This document shows positions 6,962 to 7,876 of a DNA stretch of 7,876 nucleotides, in pieces. The DNA comes from Anaerolineae bacterium. GTDB lineage: Bacteria; Chloroflexota; Anaerolineae; Anaerolineales; Anaerolineaceae. The stretch covers positions 1 to 7,876 of the forward strand of contig JACRAG010000184.1 of NCBI GenBank assembly GCA_016213455.1, given 5' to 3'. Made by a program: the position numbers and the translations under genes. The notes under the pieces were generated by a model. That model saw only the letters and a list, made by a program, of their open reading frames with translations. It was not told the DNA's origin and made no database searches. Within the stretch, counting starts at the first letter, position 1. Every line of letters starts with the position of its first letter.

Positions 6962-6977
6962 GGTGAAAAAAATCACA
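6962..6977. promoter_or_regulatory. CRP-like palindromic site
   Basis: The sequence GGTGA-AAAAAA-TCACA matches the CRP-type consensus TGTGA-N6-TCACA at nine of ten arm positions. It sits in the divergent intergenic region, about 50 bases upstream of the secreted-protein start on the minus strand and about 130 bases upstream of the sigma-factor start on the plus strand. A Crp/Fnr-family regulator acting on the secreted-protein gene is the most natural reading. One such match could arise by chance. Confidence 0.35.
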
Positions 6978-7109
6978 AACTTTCAGTGGTGAATATTGCC
7001 GAACCTCAATACCTGAGGGGGATCATGCCTGGCAAAATTCCGGCCACCAATTTTGAACCTTTTGCCGGGGTCCGGGTACATACTACCGGAAGCGAGCAAA
7101 GGCAAAAGG

Positions 7110-7712
7110 ATGATCACATACGCCAACCCGAAGAAAGAATCCTGGCCCATCCGTATGGCTCAACCTGAACAGGATGTTGATCTGGTGCAGCGCATTGCAG
7201 CCGGCGAAGATGCCGCACTGCAGGAGCTTTATGCTGCCTACGGACAGCGCATGTTTGCTTTTGCCTTGCGACTGACCGGTGATGCCGCGATGGCTGAAGA
7301 CGCTGTGCAGGAGACGCTGGTCTCGGTCTGGCGCTCGGCGGGGCGGTACCGGGGCGAGGGCCGCGTTTTGGCCTGGCTGCTGGGGATTGTGCACCATGTC
7401 GCTCTTAAGGCCCTGCGCCGCCGCCCGCAGCCCATCACAGATGGGATGGCGGAAAACCTGCCTGCCGGTGGCGGACTGCCAGAGGACCAGGCGCTGGTTG
7501 GTGAACAGGCCCGCTGGGTACGGCAGGGATTGCAATCGCTTTCGGCCGAGCATCGCGCGGTGCTTGAACTGGTTTTCTACCAGGGATTGAGTCTCGAAGA
7601 GGTGGCGCAGGTGGTCAACTGCCCGGTTGGGACGGTGAAAAGCCGCTTGAGCTATGCGCGGCAGTACCTGCGCAGCGTATTGAGCCGTCAGAATGTGGAG
7701 GAATGGCGATGA
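7110..7712 (+). CDS. ECF-type RNA polymerase sigma factor
   Basis: This 200-residue protein is an extracytoplasmic-function sigma factor that would direct RNA polymerase to a stress or envelope regulon. Region 2 runs from about residue 22 (DVDLVQRIAAGEDAALQELY) through the AEDAVQETLVSVW core and YRGEGRVLAWLLGIVHHVAL to about residue 90. A linker follows, then region 4 at about 140-190 with LSAEHRAVLELVFYQGLS, LEEVAQVVNCPVGTVKSRL and YARQYLRSVL, a clear helix-turn-helix. No region 3 is present, as expected for the ECF class. The start is uncertain: ATG 7110 has AAAGG seven bases upstream and is chosen; ATG 7155 would give 185 residues and still keep region 2 whole; TTG 7053 adds non-conserved residues. 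The stop overlaps the anti-sigma start as ATGA. ECF genes are often autoregulated, so its own promoter may lie in 6910-7109. Confidence 0.93.
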   Translation: MITYANPKKESWPIRMAQPEQDVDLVQRIAAGEDAALQELYAAYGQRMFAFALRLTGDAAMAEDAVQETLVSVWRSAGRYRGEGRVLAWLLGIVHHVALKALRRRPQPITDGMAENLPAGGGLPEDQALVGEQARWVRQGLQSLSAEHRAVLELVFYQGLSLEEVAQVVNCPVGTVKSRLSYARQYLRSVLSRQNVEEWR

Positions 7713-7876
7713 ACGAGCACACGACCTTTGAAGATCTTCTGCCCCTCTACGCGGCTGGCCAATTGCATGGTGCACAGCGTAATGAACTGGAACATCACCT
7801 GGCGAACTGCCCAGATTGCCAGGCTGATCTCGCGCTCTGGATGGCCGTTTCGACAGAAATGGCTGTCTCCAGCCGC
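7709..7876 (+). CDS. Zinc-finger anti-sigma factor (3' truncated)
   Basis: Only the first 56 residues are inside the window. They begin MNEHTTFEDLLPLYAAGQL and contain the zinc-finger signature H30-x3-C34-x2-C37 (HLANCPDC), the ZAS/zf-HC2 domain that binds and holds ECF sigma factors inactive. The LLPLYAAGQL opening is typical of RskA-like anti-sigma factors, which continue into a single membrane helix and an extracytoplasmic domain; that part lies beyond base 7876. The ATG at 7709 overlaps the sigma-factor stop (ATGA) and has GTGGAGGAATGG just upstream. Genetic coupling to the sigma gene strongly supports a cognate pair. No stop codon is present before the edge. Confidence 0.9.
   Translation, partial: MNEHTTFEDLLPLYAAGQLHGAQRNELEHHLANCPDCQADLALWMAVSTEMAVSSR

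Noticed and set aside
6884..7168. Plus-strand 94-codon open frame across the divergent intergenic region
   Set aside because: It starts inside the secreted-protein gene and runs out of frame into the sigma-factor gene, with no ribosome-binding site or recognisable protein pattern.

Overview
The window looks like a chromosomal segment from a GC-rich bacterium. I infer a member of the Chloroflexota (Anaerolineae-like): there are many GTG/TTG-compatible starts, tightly overlapping genes, a MoxR/DUF58 pair, and a secreted protein whose last residues (FLPTIMK) resemble the short C-terminal '(Y/F)LPL(V/I)xR/K' signature I associate with exported Chloroflexota proteins. The taxonomy is inferred; no rRNA or marker gene is present. 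There is no tRNA, rRNA, CRISPR array, insertion sequence or phage gene.

Layout. (1) Positions 1-2576, plus strand: the end of an operon with a MoxR-family AAA+ ATPase (5' end outside the window), a DUF58 protein translationally coupled to it (ATGA overlap), and a 164-residue membrane protein of unknown function. (2) Positions 2577-2774: a non-coding gap with a candidate promoter (TATAAT) whose predicted transcript would begin at the left arm of a perfect 15-bp inverted repeat. (3) Positions 2775-6205, plus strand: a four-gene cluster with every junction overlapping, encoding a four-helix membrane protein, a polytopic membrane protein with a very acidic C-terminal tail, a tandem GNAT acetyltransferase and a choline-kinase/LicA-like phosphotransferase. 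(4) Positions 6250-6909, minus strand: a secreted protein, convergent with the cluster and visibly less GC-rich. (5) Positions 6910-7109: a divergent intergenic region with a CRP-like palindrome. (6) Positions 7110-7876, plus strand: an ECF sigma factor and, overlapping it by ATGA, the start of its zinc-finger anti-sigma factor, cut by the window edge.

How they may work together. MoxR and DUF58 proteins are commonly encoded side by side; MoxR ATPases are thought to act as chaperones on vWA-like partners at the membrane. The second cluster joins two unknown membrane proteins to two small-molecule-modifying enzymes (acetyl transfer and phosphoryl transfer). The sequence does not reveal the substrate. 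The sigma/anti-sigma pair is a self-contained signalling unit, probably autoregulated. I found no clearly new system. The least explained items are the inverted-repeat leader at 2637-2719, the membrane-GNAT-kinase cluster, and a recent-looking 36-bp in-frame duplication in the DUF58 gene.
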